NCBI RefSeq assembly: GCF_027214005.1
Contig: NZ_JAPWGY010000008.1
Location: 62,001 to 126,000, forward strand
Source of the DNA: Kiloniella laminariae
Lineage (GTDB): Bacteria > Pseudomonadota > Alphaproteobacteria > Kiloniellales > Kiloniellaceae
Direction of reading: 5' to 3'
DNA: 64,000 nucleotides
Every line of letters begins with the position of its first letter. Positions within the stretch are counted from its first letter, which is position 1. The notes beneath the pieces are model-generated. The model was given only the letters and a program-made list of their open reading frames with translations. It was not told where the DNA came from and made no database searches. Position numbers and translations under genes: made by a program. This document shows positions 42,669 through 51,275 of the stretch, in pieces.

Positions 42669-43772
42669 TTACCCTTTAAAACGTTCCGGACTAAGAGCCG
42701 CGACTGTTTCCAAAGATAATACAGGAGACCTTCCCAGACAGATATCGGCAACCAGATCCGATAACGCAGGGGCTGTCTGTATCCCGTAACCCCCTTGACC
42801 AGCAAGCCAGATAAAACCCTCGGCCTCTGGCGCATAGCCAACAACCGGCGTTCGATCTTTTACAAAGCTCCGCAAGCCAGCCCAGCTTTTATCAACCCGT
42901 GTTACAGGCACCCGCACAGCCTGTTCGTATCGATGCAGTCCCTCTGCCAGAACCATATCGTCCACAAAAGCATCGTGGGGTTCTACAGGATCCTCATCCG
43001 CAGGGGAAACCATGAGCTTGCCCCCCTCTGGTTTGGCATACCATTGCTCGGAAGCACTGGCGAAAAGCGGCCATTTCATGATGTCATGATCATCCGGCGG
43101 CGGCAAAAGTGCCGCTGAGCGACGCATCGGAACAAGCCCAACTTTCCTGACCTGTGCCATAGCAGCCACCTCATCAGCCCAGGCCCCGGCGGCATTTATC
43201 AGTATCTTTGCCTCAAAGATTCCCGAAGCTGTTTCCACCTGCCAGACACCGCCAGTCCTGGTAATCGACTGTGCAGCAGCATTGGTGACAATCTGCCCCT
43301 TATTATGTTTCATCATTCTGGCAAAGCCCTGCAAGAGCCTGTCAACGTCAATATCCTGTGCCTTGGGTTCGTAAGCTGCTGCAGCGATCTTTTCCTTGCG
43401 CAAAATTGGCACCAGATCAACAGCCTGGTCAGCACTCAGGGTCTCGATGCCACTGGAACCTTCCAGATAATTCTTGAGATCATCTACCTCCGCTTCCGTC
43501 GCGACCAGTATCTCTCCACGCGGTGACAAGAGACTGCTGTCGGAAATTCCCTCTGGCTCCAGCAACACAGGTTCTGATACGGCATTCAACGCCCGCAGCG
43601 TCTTGTTACCATAATTACGGATAAAGATTGCTGCACTTCGCCCGGTAGAGTGATAGCCAAAAGCATTCATTGCCTCCAGAACGGTTACACTTGCTTCCGG
43701 GCTAATTCTGGCAGCAGCCCCAATGCCAGCAATCCCGCCCCCGATAACCAAAACATCCGAAGTATAGGTCAT
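42669..43772 (-). CDS. D-amino-acid dehydrogenase-like FAD enzyme (DauA-like)
   Basis: This 367-residue DAO-family flavoprotein begins VLVIGGGIAGIGAAARIS, and has GYHSTGRSAAIFIRNYG, as in D-arginine dehydrogenase DauA, and the C-terminal LAGQGGYGIQTAPAL. Such enzymes oxidise D-amino acids or secondary amines and pass electrons to the respiratory chain. It is the last gene of the polyamine operon, 15 bases after the deacetylase-like gene. It may oxidise an amine or amino acid made by the upstream enzymes. Confidence 0.85.
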   Translation of the reverse strand: MTYTSDVLVIGGGIAGIGAAARISPEASVTVLEAMNAFGYHSTGRSAAIFIRNYGNKTLRALNAVSEPVLLEPEGISDSSLLSPRGEILVATEAEVDDLKNYLEGSSGIETLSADQAVDLVPILRKEKIAAAAYEPKAQDIDVDRLLQGFARMMKHNKGQIVTNAAAQSITRTGGVWQVETASGIFEAKILINAAGAWADEVAAMAQVRKVGLVPMRRSAALLPPPDDHDIMKWPLFASASEQWYAKPEGGKLMVSPADEDPVEPHDAFVDDMVLAEGLHRYEQAVRVPVTRVDKSWAGLRSFVKDRTPVVGYAPEAEGFIWLAGQGGYGIQTAPALSDLVADICLGRSPVLSLETVAALSPERFKG

Positions 43773-43787
43773 TTTTTTCCACCCCCT

Positions 43788-44807
43788 TTAAGATTCAAAC
43801 CCCTGCAGAAACGAAGCAAGATTATCTGACAATTCTTCGCACAGATAGCCCCCTTCCTGTACCAGAAGTGTTGGCAAGTTAAGGGTTTTTATTGCCCCGG
43901 CTATTCGAGAGAATCCCGATGTTGTGATCGAGAACCCCTGTAGAGGATCTTTTTCATAAGGATCAAGCCCCAGTGCAACAACCAGTACATCTGCGCCAAA
44001 TGAATTAATCCGGGCAAGCGCCTTTTCTAGGGTAATAAGATAATCATCGTCTCCCGTGCCACGCGGCAGGGGAAGGTTCAGGTTATACCCTGCCCCTTCT
44101 CCCTCGCCCCGTTCCTGGGCACCTCCCCAGAAAAAAGGATAAAAGCGATCAGGATCAGCATGAATAGACAAGGTCAGAACATCCTTGCGCTCATAAAATA
44201 TCCCTTGGGTTCCATTACCGTGATGAACATCGATGTCCAGAATGGCGGGCCTGCGCCCTGCCCGCAGCAATTGCTCTGCGGCAATAGCTGAATTATTCAG
44301 AAAACAGAACCCCCCCGCAAGATCAGCAAAGGCATGGTGTCCCGGTGGTCGACAAAGAGCATAGGCGGCTTTTTCACCACCATTAATAAGATCCACACCT
44401 GTAAGCGCCGTTTGTGCTGACCAATAGGCAGCTTCCCATGTTCCAGAAGAAATCGGACAGGCTGTATCTGCCTGATGGTATCCCGCCTGCCCCACGGCAG
44501 ATTTAGGATAATTGGCACTACGAGTCATCGGATGGATATTTGGAATAACTTCATCCGATGACCCATCTATTCTCTGCCAGCGCAGATGAATGGTTTCCAG
44601 AAAGGCCAGATACTCTGCTGAATGGATCGCCGCAATCGGTCCAAGACCATAATCCTTGGCTTGCACGGGCTCACAGCCGGAAGCTTGTGCCCCCTTTTGC
44701 AACAATCTGACTCTCTCTGGCTGTTCTGGATTGGGAAGTGCAACCCCGTTGGCAAAAAAATGCTTTGGGTCATGCCCCTTTTGACGTTCATCAAAGACAT
44801 ATTTCAT
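43788..44807 (-). CDS. Histone-deacetylase-family acetylpolyamine amidohydrolase
   Basis: This zinc hydrolase of 339 residues removes acetyl groups from acetylated polyamines in bacteria. It has the family's core: CRPPGHHAFAD (two catalytic His), GGFCFLNNSAIAAEQLL, and the zinc site DIDVHHGNGTQGIFYE, with VVALGLDPYEKDPLQGF holding the third zinc-region Asp. The N-terminal MKYVFDERQKGHDPKHFFANG stretch is typical of the bacterial polyamine branch. The Pot transporter in the same operon supports an acylated polyamine substrate. Confidence 0.9.
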   Translation of the reverse strand: MKYVFDERQKGHDPKHFFANGVALPNPEQPERVRLLQKGAQASGCEPVQAKDYGLGPIAAIHSAEYLAFLETIHLRWQRIDGSSDEVIPNIHPMTRSANYPKSAVGQAGYHQADTACPISSGTWEAAYWSAQTALTGVDLINGGEKAAYALCRPPGHHAFADLAGGFCFLNNSAIAAEQLLRAGRRPAILDIDVHHGNGTQGIFYERKDVLTLSIHADPDRFYPFFWGGAQERGEGEGAGYNLNLPLPRGTGDDDYLITLEKALARINSFGADVLVVALGLDPYEKDPLQGFSITTSGFSRIAGAIKTLNLPTLLVQEGGYLCEELSDNLASFLQGFES

Positions 44808-44852
44808 GGTGCACCTCTACTGGTTTTCAAAATTATGTGTGCGGGCGGTTTT

Positions 44853-45779
44853 CTAGAATTTAACACTGGCTCGTCCTTTCAAGTGAAGGAGAGCGCGGGC
44901 CTCATCGGCAGTGGCGACTTCCCGACCCAGGTGTTCAACAATTTCCCTGATCTTTACAACCTGTTGTGCGTTGGATCTGGCTAAAGTGCCCTTTGTAATA
45001 TTCAGATTGTCCTCAAGCCCGACCCGGACATGACCACCCATTGCAGCAGACATTGCGGCCATTTTCATCTGGTGACGCCCGGCGGCCAGAACAGAAAAGG
45101 CATACCCTTCCCCAAACAGCTTGTCAGCAATACGCTTCATATGGGTCAGGTTTTCTGGGTCAGCCCCCATTCCTCCCAATACGCCAAATACAAACTGGAT
45201 GAAAAGCGGTGCATGAATCAGGCCACGGTCAACAAAATGTTTGAGCATATAAAGGTGCCCGAGGTCATAACATTCGAACTCAAATCTTGCGCCGCGTTTT
45301 TCTCCCATTTCCGTGAGCACATAGGCTATATCCCGCGGCGTGTTCTTGAAGACGAGATCGTCTGAGTTTTCCAGAAATGGTCGTTCCCAATCGTGTTTCC
45401 ATTTCTTGATCCGTTCGGCAATCGGATAGAGGGCAAAATTCATGCTCCCCATATTCAGGGAACACATCTCGGGCTCGACCTGAAGCGCGGCAGCCAAACG
45501 GTCTTCCAGTGACATCAGGGCACTTCCCCCTGTAGACAGGTTTAATACTGCATCAGATTTCAGTTTAATACCTGGAAGAAACCCCATGAAATCATTACAT
45601 AAAGAAGACGGTTCTCCTGTAGATGGGTTCCGTGCATGCAAATGAATAATCGCAGCCCCGGCTTCTGCCGCCGCGACCGATTGAGCCGCGATTTCCTCAC
45701 CCGTGATCGGCAGATAAGGCGACATCGAAGGCGTGTGTATAGAGCCCGTAACCGCACAGGTAATGATTATCTTACTCAT
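44853..45779 (-). CDS. Beta-keto acid cleavage enzyme (BKACE, DUF849)
   Basis: BKACE proteins use Zn and acetyl-CoA to split a beta-keto acid into acetoacetate and a CoA ester; the founding member, Kce, acts on 3-keto-5-aminohexanoate in lysine fermentation. The 308-residue protein has the N-terminal strand IITCAVTGSIHTPSMSPYLP, the zinc pair in AAIIHLHARNP, and GGHVRVGLEDNL near the C-terminus. It lies 11 bases after an aminotransferase gene, which fits a route in which an amino group is removed and the resulting keto acid is cleaved. Confidence 0.9.
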   Translation of the reverse strand: MSKIIITCAVTGSIHTPSMSPYLPITGEEIAAQSVAAAEAGAAIIHLHARNPSTGEPSSLCNDFMGFLPGIKLKSDAVLNLSTGGSALMSLEDRLAAALQVEPEMCSLNMGSMNFALYPIAERIKKWKHDWERPFLENSDDLVFKNTPRDIAYVLTEMGEKRGARFEFECYDLGHLYMLKHFVDRGLIHAPLFIQFVFGVLGGMGADPENLTHMKRIADKLFGEGYAFSVLAAGRHQMKMAAMSAAMGGHVRVGLEDNLNITKGTLARSNAQQVVKIREIVEHLGREVATADEARALLHLKGRASVKF

Positions 45780-45790
45780 GGGACAAGCCT

Positions 45791-47140
45791 TTATCTTTCG
45801 ATGGGTACTTGAGCTTCAGCCGCAAACGTATCCAGGGATCTGATCAACATGATCATGATTTCCTCCACCTGCTCTGCTGTCGTAATCATTGGGGGACAGA
45901 CGAGAAAGTGATCCCCTTCCAACCCGCCGCGGGTTCGGCGCGAATAGATAATAAGCCCGTTGGAATAGGCAATATCGACAAGTCGATCAAAAGCTGACAG
46001 CTCTTTGGGGAGAGGTTGCATTGTGTTGCGATCACTGACCAGTTCAAAGGCCAGCAACAACCCGATACCTCTGACATCTCCGATAAAAGGATATCGTGCC
46101 ATCAATCCCGTCAGGCGATGCTTAAGAATTGCTCCAACAGTTTCGGCATTTTTCAGGAGGTCCTGAGCTTCGATCTGTTCAATAACAGCAAGACCAGCTG
46201 CACAAGCCAGAGGATTTCCAGCATAGGTGAACCCGTGTAAAAATCCTCCTCCTGCCATTACAGCATCGACAATATCATTATGGGCAATCATCGCACCAAG
46301 CGGGACATATCCTGCAGAAAAGCCTTTTGACAACACCAGAATATCAGGAGAAACACCCCAGTGTTCGCCCGCAAAAAAACGTCCGGTGCGCCCACCGCCT
46401 GTCATGACCTCGTCATGGATCAAAAGGATATTATAACGGGTACAGATCTCGCGAATACGCTCCATATAGCCAGCTGGCGGCACCAGAGCACCCGTCGAAG
46501 CCCCGCCTACTGGCTCGACAATAAACGCCAATACACTTTCGGGACCTTCTTCAAGAATACACTGCTCCAGCATATCGGCATAATGATAGCCCGTTTCGGG
46601 AATATCCGGGTCTAAACCATCAAGATAGGCCGTCGGTGCCGGAATTTTAGGCATCACACGCATCATGGGGTCAAAGGGTTTGCTAAGCGATGTAAAGCCT
46701 GTCAGGGCAAGCGCCCCCAGAGTACAGCCGTGATAACTGGGATAACGGGAAATAACTTTCCAGCGCTTGGGCTGATCTGAAGCAAGGGCGTATTGCCGGG
46801 CAAGCTTGATCGCGCTTTCTACGGCCTCTGACCCGCCTGAGACAAAAAAGACTTTATCCAGTCCCTCGGGAGACAAGGCTGCGACTTTGCTCGCAAGCAG
46901 TTCTGCCGGTTCTGTTTCAAAATGCAGGCGATAGCCAAATGTAGATTTTTCCATTTGCCGGCGCATGGCCTGCAGCACGTTCTCATTCGAATGTCCGATG
47001 TTGCAAACCATCGCCCCGGATGATCCGTCGAGATAGCGTTCACCATCAACATCCCACATATAAATCCCTCGTGCCTGATCAAGAACCGGGCGACGATTAT
47101 GTGATTGATAGAAGAGGTGACTTTTCTGTCTAACAGCCAT
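45791..47140 (-). CDS. Class III PLP-dependent aminotransferase
   Basis: This omega-aminotransferase of about 449 residues has the usual N-terminal YMWDVDGERYLDGSSGAMVC, the PLP phosphate loop FFVSGGSEAVESAIKLAR, YHGCTLGALALTG, LIHDEVMTGGGRTG, and the catalytic Lys in LVLSKGFSAGYVPLGA. The chosen ATG at 47140 overlaps the potA-like stop by one base (TGATG) and follows GAGAGGGG; an extension to 47167 starts inside potA. Members act on the terminal amine of polyamines, GABA, beta-alanine or similar compounds. Context favours an amine imported by the Pot system. Confidence 0.9.
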   Translation of the reverse strand: MAVRQKSHLFYQSHNRRPVLDQARGIYMWDVDGERYLDGSSGAMVCNIGHSNENVLQAMRRQMEKSTFGYRLHFETEPAELLASKVAALSPEGLDKVFFVSGGSEAVESAIKLARQYALASDQPKRWKVISRYPSYHGCTLGALALTGFTSLSKPFDPMMRVMPKIPAPTAYLDGLDPDIPETGYHYADMLEQCILEEGPESVLAFIVEPVGGASTGALVPPAGYMERIREICTRYNILLIHDEVMTGGGRTGRFFAGEHWGVSPDILVLSKGFSAGYVPLGAMIAHNDIVDAVMAGGGFLHGFTYAGNPLACAAGLAVIEQIEAQDLLKNAETVGAILKHRLTGLMARYPFIGDVRGIGLLLAFELVSDRNTMQPLPKELSAFDRLVDIAYSNGLIIYSRRTRGGLEGDHFLVCPPMITTAEQVEEIMIMLIRSLDTFAAEAQVPIER

Positions 47141-48222
47141 CACCCCTCTCCCTTCAGTGCAACACAATCCTGAGCCTTAAAGCGTACAGAAACAGCATCT
47201 CCCGCGTTAAAGGGTTGATTTTCAATCATGTTGAGCGCCTGTAACTGCTGATTTCCGGCGCGGACAAAATAGCGCACGGCCTGCCCCTGATAATCCACGG
47301 TCTCGACAACCCCCTCCACACTGACTCGATTATCCAAAGGTGTGTCTGCAGCAACCAGACAGAGTTTCTCTGCCCGGATCACCAGCTTTGCCACCATCCC
47401 GGCAACAACATCGCGGGCTTTTTCCCTGGGCAAACTGACTGAACCAAGATGCCCTGCATTAATGCGCGCATCCGTCTCATCAGCATTCTCGCACAGCACA
47501 TCAAGAATGTTCGATGTACCAAGGAAATCAGCAACAAAAGTACTTTCCGGATTATCGTAAACATCCTTCGGAGCACCTATCTGCTCTATACGACCTTCTG
47601 ACATCACGACCAGTTTGTCTGACATCGCCAGAGCCTCTGATTGATCATGAGTGACAAAAACGGTTGTGATGCCGGTCTTCTCCTGAATGCGCTTCAACTC
47701 GATCCGCATATTTTCGCGCAAATTTGCATCCAGGGCAGAAAGAGGCTCATCGAGCAACAGCACATCCGGCTTGATCACAATAGCCCGTGCAAGGGCAATG
47801 CGCTGCTGTTGTCCACCGGACAGCTGGTTGGGATAACGTCTCCCGACATCTGGAAGCTGAACAAGCTCGAGCACATCTTCCACACGACGCTTTATCTCGG
47901 CGTTGGACACATTGCGGTATTTCAGGCCAAAAGCGACGTTGTCATAGATGGTTTTATGAGGAAACAAAGCGTAGTTCTGGAAAACAATACCAAGGTTTCT
48001 TTTGTGCATCGGTATATTATTGACCAATTGCTCCCCGATGCTGATCTCTCCCTCCGTCGGGTCAAGAAGGCCAGCAATCATCCGCAAAGTTGTCGTCTTG
48101 CCGCAACCGGATGGTCCAAGCAGGGTTACGAAACTGCCTTCCGGTATGTCGAGAAACATCGGGTGTACAGCCGTTAAGCCGGCAAATCGTTTGACTATAT
48201 TTCTCAAACTGACGGAGCTCAC
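47140..48222 (-). CDS. potA: Polyamine-type ABC transporter ATP-binding protein
   Basis: This 360-residue ATPase has Walker [19 protein letters not shown], the Q-loop [19 protein letters not shown], signature [15 protein letters not shown], Walker [14 protein letters not shown], and [13 protein letters not shown]. The C-terminal 120 residues form the TOBE domain of PotA-type proteins. It follows the binding-protein gene after a hairpin. Specificity is taken from family and context; related transporters also carry spermidine, putrescine or phosphonates. Confidence 0.87.
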   Translation of the reverse strand: MSSVSLRNIVKRFAGLTAVHPMFLDIPEGSFVTLLGPSGCGKTTTLRMIAGLLDPTEGEISIGEQLVNNIPMHKRNLGIVFQNYALFPHKTIYDNVAFGLKYRNVSNAEIKRRVEDVLELVQLPDVGRRYPNQLSGGQQQRIALARAIVIKPDVLLLDEPLSALDANLRENMRIELKRIQEKTGITTVFVTHDQSEALAMSDKLVVMSEGRIEQIGAPKDVYDNPESTFVADFLGTSNILDVLCENADETDARINAGHLGSVSLPREKARDVVAGMVAKLVIRAEKLCLVAADTPLDNRVSVEGVVETVDYQGQAVRYFVRAGNQQLQALNMIENQPFNAGDAVSVRFKAQDCVALKGEG

Positions 48223-48255
48223 AGGTAGCCTCCAGAAACTAGACTTGTTAAGAGA

Positions 48256-48284
48256 TCCTCTGCCGCAGATATCGCGGCAGAGGA
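48256..48284 (-). other. RNA hairpin after the PotD-like gene
   Basis: Read on the minus strand, an 11-bp perfect stem (TCCTCTGCCGC and its complement) around a 7-base loop follows the binding-protein stop by 26 bases. No T-run follows it. It resembles the hairpins at 13767 and 38941 in position relative to a binding-protein gene. Confidence 0.72.
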
Positions 48285-48309
48285 GGATGCTGGGAAAGAT
48301 ACTTTACGA

Positions 48310-49449
48310 TCAGTACCCTTTCTGGATGCGGCCGAATTCTTTGGACCAGGCTTGCTGGTTGCCGTTCCAGTAATCTGAATTGGCAAAGGTCAGGCCAGAC
48401 AGGGTCCCTGTAGGATCAAACGCAGGCAGCGTCGGAATTTTCTTGCCGAGGTCAACCTTCGCCGGATCAAGGGCCGGTGGATAGTTCTGTCCCTCGGCAA
48501 CAGCAATGGAAGCCTCGCTCGAGAGCATGAAGTTCAGCAACTGCTCACATTCCTCCATTGGTGATCCCTTGAGAACAAAGAGACATTCCTGCCAGCCAAA
48601 GCCATTTGGCGGATCCATATAACCGATATCGTGCCCCTGCTCCTGAAGGGCAAAGACCCGGCCAGACCAGGCTTCTGTGACATAGATCTCTTCTTCGGCA
48701 AGCAAGGACATCAGCTCTGCACCAGATCCCCAGTATTTCAGCAACAGGTCTCTATGGGTGCGGATAGCGGCCCAGATCGCGTCCATATCTGTTGCGTTAT
48801 TCGGATCCTGGCCTGTCTGCAACGCGGCATACCAGATACGGGTACGCCAATCACTCCACCCGCCTATTTTTCCCTTGAGGCGTTCATCCAGAAGGATTTT
48901 TGCACCCTTTTCCTTCATTTCCTCGTCAGAAATGTGTTTGCGGTTATAGGCAATTCCAGTGGTTCCATAATCGAAAGGCACACAGGAAAGCTTTCCATCA
49001 GTAACACCTCGGAAAACATCGACCAGCTTGGGAATTACATTTTTCAGATTTGGAATATTGTCTTCGTTCAGTGTGCTGGTCAGACCCAGTTCATGATAGC
49101 GGGCATAGTCAAAAACACCCGATAGATGAGCGATATTATACTCACCGTTTTGGCTGGCCTTCACTCGGGAGATGTACTCATCACCACTACCAAAGGTACC
49201 ATCAACAACGTTGACACCTGTCGCCTTTGTAAAGGGGTCAAAAGCATGTTTGCGAAATGCTTCGGATACCACACCACCCCATCCGTCAAAACGAACTTCT
49301 TTTACGGCTGACAGCGCATTTTTCGCAAACGGCGTGCTGACACCATACGCCAACCCCGCAGCACCGATCAGCCCCAGGAAAGAGCGACGATCCACATCGC
49401 CACTTTTATAACGATCGAGCAAACGGTCATATCTTTTTGAATTGTCCAT
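48310..49449 (-). CDS. potD: Polyamine-type ABC transporter solute-binding protein
   Basis: This 379-residue PotD-like binding protein has a Tat signal (DRRSFLGLIGAAGLAYG), with the twin arginines near residues 21-22, somewhat far from the N-terminus. The mature region contains EVRFDGWGGVVSEAFRKH, DPFTKATGVNVVDGT and a VPFDYGTTGIAYNRKHI strand, all PotD-like. It binds polyamines or related cations in the periplasm and delivers them to the permeases encoded upstream. The family 1 classification is clear; the exact ligand is not. Confidence 0.85.
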   Translation of the reverse strand: MDNSKRYDRLLDRYKSGDVDRRSFLGLIGAAGLAYGVSTPFAKNALSAVKEVRFDGWGGVVSEAFRKHAFDPFTKATGVNVVDGTFGSGDEYISRVKASQNGEYNIAHLSGVFDYARYHELGLTSTLNEDNIPNLKNVIPKLVDVFRGVTDGKLSCVPFDYGTTGIAYNRKHISDEEMKEKGAKILLDERLKGKIGGWSDWRTRIWYAALQTGQDPNNATDMDAIWAAIRTHRDLLLKYWGSGAELMSLLAEEEIYVTEAWSGRVFALQEQGHDIGYMDPPNGFGWQECLFVLKGSPMEECEQLLNFMLSSEASIAVAEGQNYPPALDPAKVDLGKKIPTLPAFDPTGTLSGLTFANSDYWNGNQQAWSKEFGRIQKGY

Positions 49450-49494
49450 TGTTTTATCTCTCTGTTCTAGGGTTATTATTATGACGTTACGTGA

Positions 49495-50277
49495 TTATTG
49501 CTGTTTCATTGCGATGCGCCGGGCGATCCCCACCCCGATCAGAGGCAGGCCCACAGTCAGGATAATCATGATGGATCCCAACGCATTTATTTCGGGGGAA
49601 ATTGAATTCCGCAGCATAGAGAAGATCTGCGTCGGTACAGTTTCTATACCGCCGGGTTTCCAGAACAGGGTCCCGGTGATGTCATCAAAACTGATCGTAA
49701 AGGCAAAGAGCATGCCTGCAAAAACCGCGGGAGCAAGCAGTGGAAGTGTTATCTGGAAAAAAGCCTGAACCGGATTGGCGCCAAGGCTCATCGCCGCTTC
49801 TTCATAGTCCCTGCGAATGCTGACAAGACGAGCCTGAACGACAAGAACAACAAAAGGCAGCGTGAAAATCACATGCCCCAGAAGCAGCAAGAAAAAGCTT
49901 TTGTGAAAGGAAAGGAAATTCAGGAACAGCAACAGAGCTACTGCCAACACGACCTCCGGCACCAGTACGGGAGCAATCAGCAGCGTCGAGATCAGGTCGC
50001 GTCCCGGGATTTTGTAGCGAACCAGGGCCAGGCTGGCGAGCACACCCAGAAAAGTTGAGATCAGTGCCGTGAGGGTTCCAAGGACAATAGACGTTTTAAA
50101 CGCCCGCAGGATCGCGTCATTCTGCCAAAGCTCGATGAACCATCGAAATGAGAAACCTGTGATGGGAAAGCTGCCGAACTGATTGTCGTTAAAGCTCAAC
50201 AGAACCACGACCACGACAGGTAGAAACATGAAAAGATAAACCGCTGCTGTCCAGGCGCGAATAATTGACCAACCCAT
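49495..50277 (-). CDS. potC: Polyamine-type ABC transporter permease 2 (PotC-like)
   Basis: This 260-residue inner-membrane permease has six hydrophobic segments, the PotC-like N-terminal FLPVVVVVLLSFNDNQFG, GFSFRWFIELW, and the EAA loop EEAAMSLGANPVQAFFQITLP. ATG 50277 overlaps the stop of the preceding permease (TGATG), so the pair is translationally coupled. Confidence 0.88.
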   Translation of the reverse strand: MGWSIIRAWTAAVYLFMFLPVVVVVLLSFNDNQFGSFPITGFSFRWFIELWQNDAILRAFKTSIVLGTLTALISTFLGVLASLALVRYKIPGRDLISTLLIAPVLVPEVVLAVALLLFLNFLSFHKSFFLLLLGHVIFTLPFVVLVVQARLVSIRRDYEEAAMSLGANPVQAFFQITLPLLAPAVFAGMLFAFTISFDDITGTLFWKPGGIETVPTQIFSMLRNSISPEINALGSIMIILTVGLPLIGVGIARRIAMKQQ

Positions 50278-51143
50278 CAGCTTAAACCTTTCATGAGTTG
50301 AGCCATTCCGAAGAAACGGTTGTAGACAAAGACCAATGTTCCGAGCACCGCAACCAGTACCAGAGACAGCGCCGATCCAAGCGGCCAGTCGAGTTGCGTG
50401 ATAATCGCCTCAAAGACAAGGTTGGCAAACATTGCATCCCTTGGTCCCCCGAGGACCAGTGGCGTGATATAGGTTCCGGCCGCAAGCACGAAACACAGCA
50501 GCCCCCCCGCCGCCAAGCCGGGAAGAGACAACGGCAGGGTTACCTCTAGAAAACTCTGCCATCTTGTTGACCCTAGCGAACAGGCTGCATCTTCAAGCGT
50601 CTCGTCAATGCCTTCAACGCTGACATAGATATTAAGAATCATGAATGGCAGCAGGAAGTGAACCAGTCCCAGAATAACTGTCGCTTCATTATAAAGCAGC
50701 TGGAGCGGTGTCTCGATAATTCCCAGAGCAAGCAGCATCGAGTTCAGCGCCCCGGATACACCCAAAATGTTGATCCATGACATTGTACGAATGATGTAGC
50801 TGATCCAGAAGGGCAGCATCAGAAACATCAGTAACATCGCCTTGTTCCCCCGCGACCGGGCGATGAAGTAGGCCGTGGGATAACCCAACACAGCGCAGAG
50901 CAGGGTGGTAACGGCTGCGATCTTCAAGGTGTTGAACAGGATATCGCGATAAAAGGGATCCGTAACAACTTCAATCCAGTTGGTCAGATAAAACCCAGGT
51001 TGATCTGACCCGTTTGCTGTTCGTAACCAGAAGGAATAGACGACAACAAAAAGCACCGGCACAACCAGCAGGAAAAAGATCGTTGCTAATGCCGGGGAAA
51101 GCAGCAACCAGGGTTGCCGGGCTTCTCGTGTCTCTCGTGCCAT
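50277..51143 (-). CDS. potB: Polyamine-type ABC transporter permease 1 (PotB-like)
   Basis: This 288-residue permease opens the leftward polyamine operon. It has the PotB-like first helix and WLLLSPALATIFFLLVVPVL, then FLMLPFWISYIIRTMSWINI, and the EAA loop LEDAACSLGSTRWQSFLEVT. About six hydrophobic segments are seen. It diverges from a LysR gene with about 120 bases between the starts. Confidence 0.88.
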   Translation of the reverse strand: MARETREARQPWLLLSPALATIFFLLVVPVLFVVVYSFWLRTANGSDQPGFYLTNWIEVVTDPFYRDILFNTLKIAAVTTLLCAVLGYPTAYFIARSRGNKAMLLMFLMLPFWISYIIRTMSWINILGVSGALNSMLLALGIIETPLQLLYNEATVILGLVHFLLPFMILNIYVSVEGIDETLEDAACSLGSTRWQSFLEVTLPLSLPGLAAGGLLCFVLAAGTYITPLVLGGPRDAMFANLVFEAIITQLDWPLGSALSLVLVAVLGTLVFVYNRFFGMAQLMKGLS

Positions 51144-51275
51144 TTAATTCGCCCTGTTGTTTACCCAATGATTTATCCGGAGATCTATCGGGTTCATTTT
51201 TTTCTCCTTAAAACCTGTCAGATGGCGTACCATTGATCAAATAGATAGTTAGAATTACAACTATTGATGAGATTT

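Noticed and set aside
42536-42679. A 47-codon plus-strand frame after the DppF-like gene, with a weak AAGG
   Set aside because: It sits in AT-rich sequence, runs over the 3' end of the opposing gene and has no motif. A chance frame of this length is easily expected here; conservation would be needed to revive it.
43788-44807. Histone-deacetylase homologue considered as a eukaryotic acquisition
   Set aside because: Bacterial acetylpolyamine and acetoin-utilisation amidohydrolases share this fold, and the Pot operon explains it.
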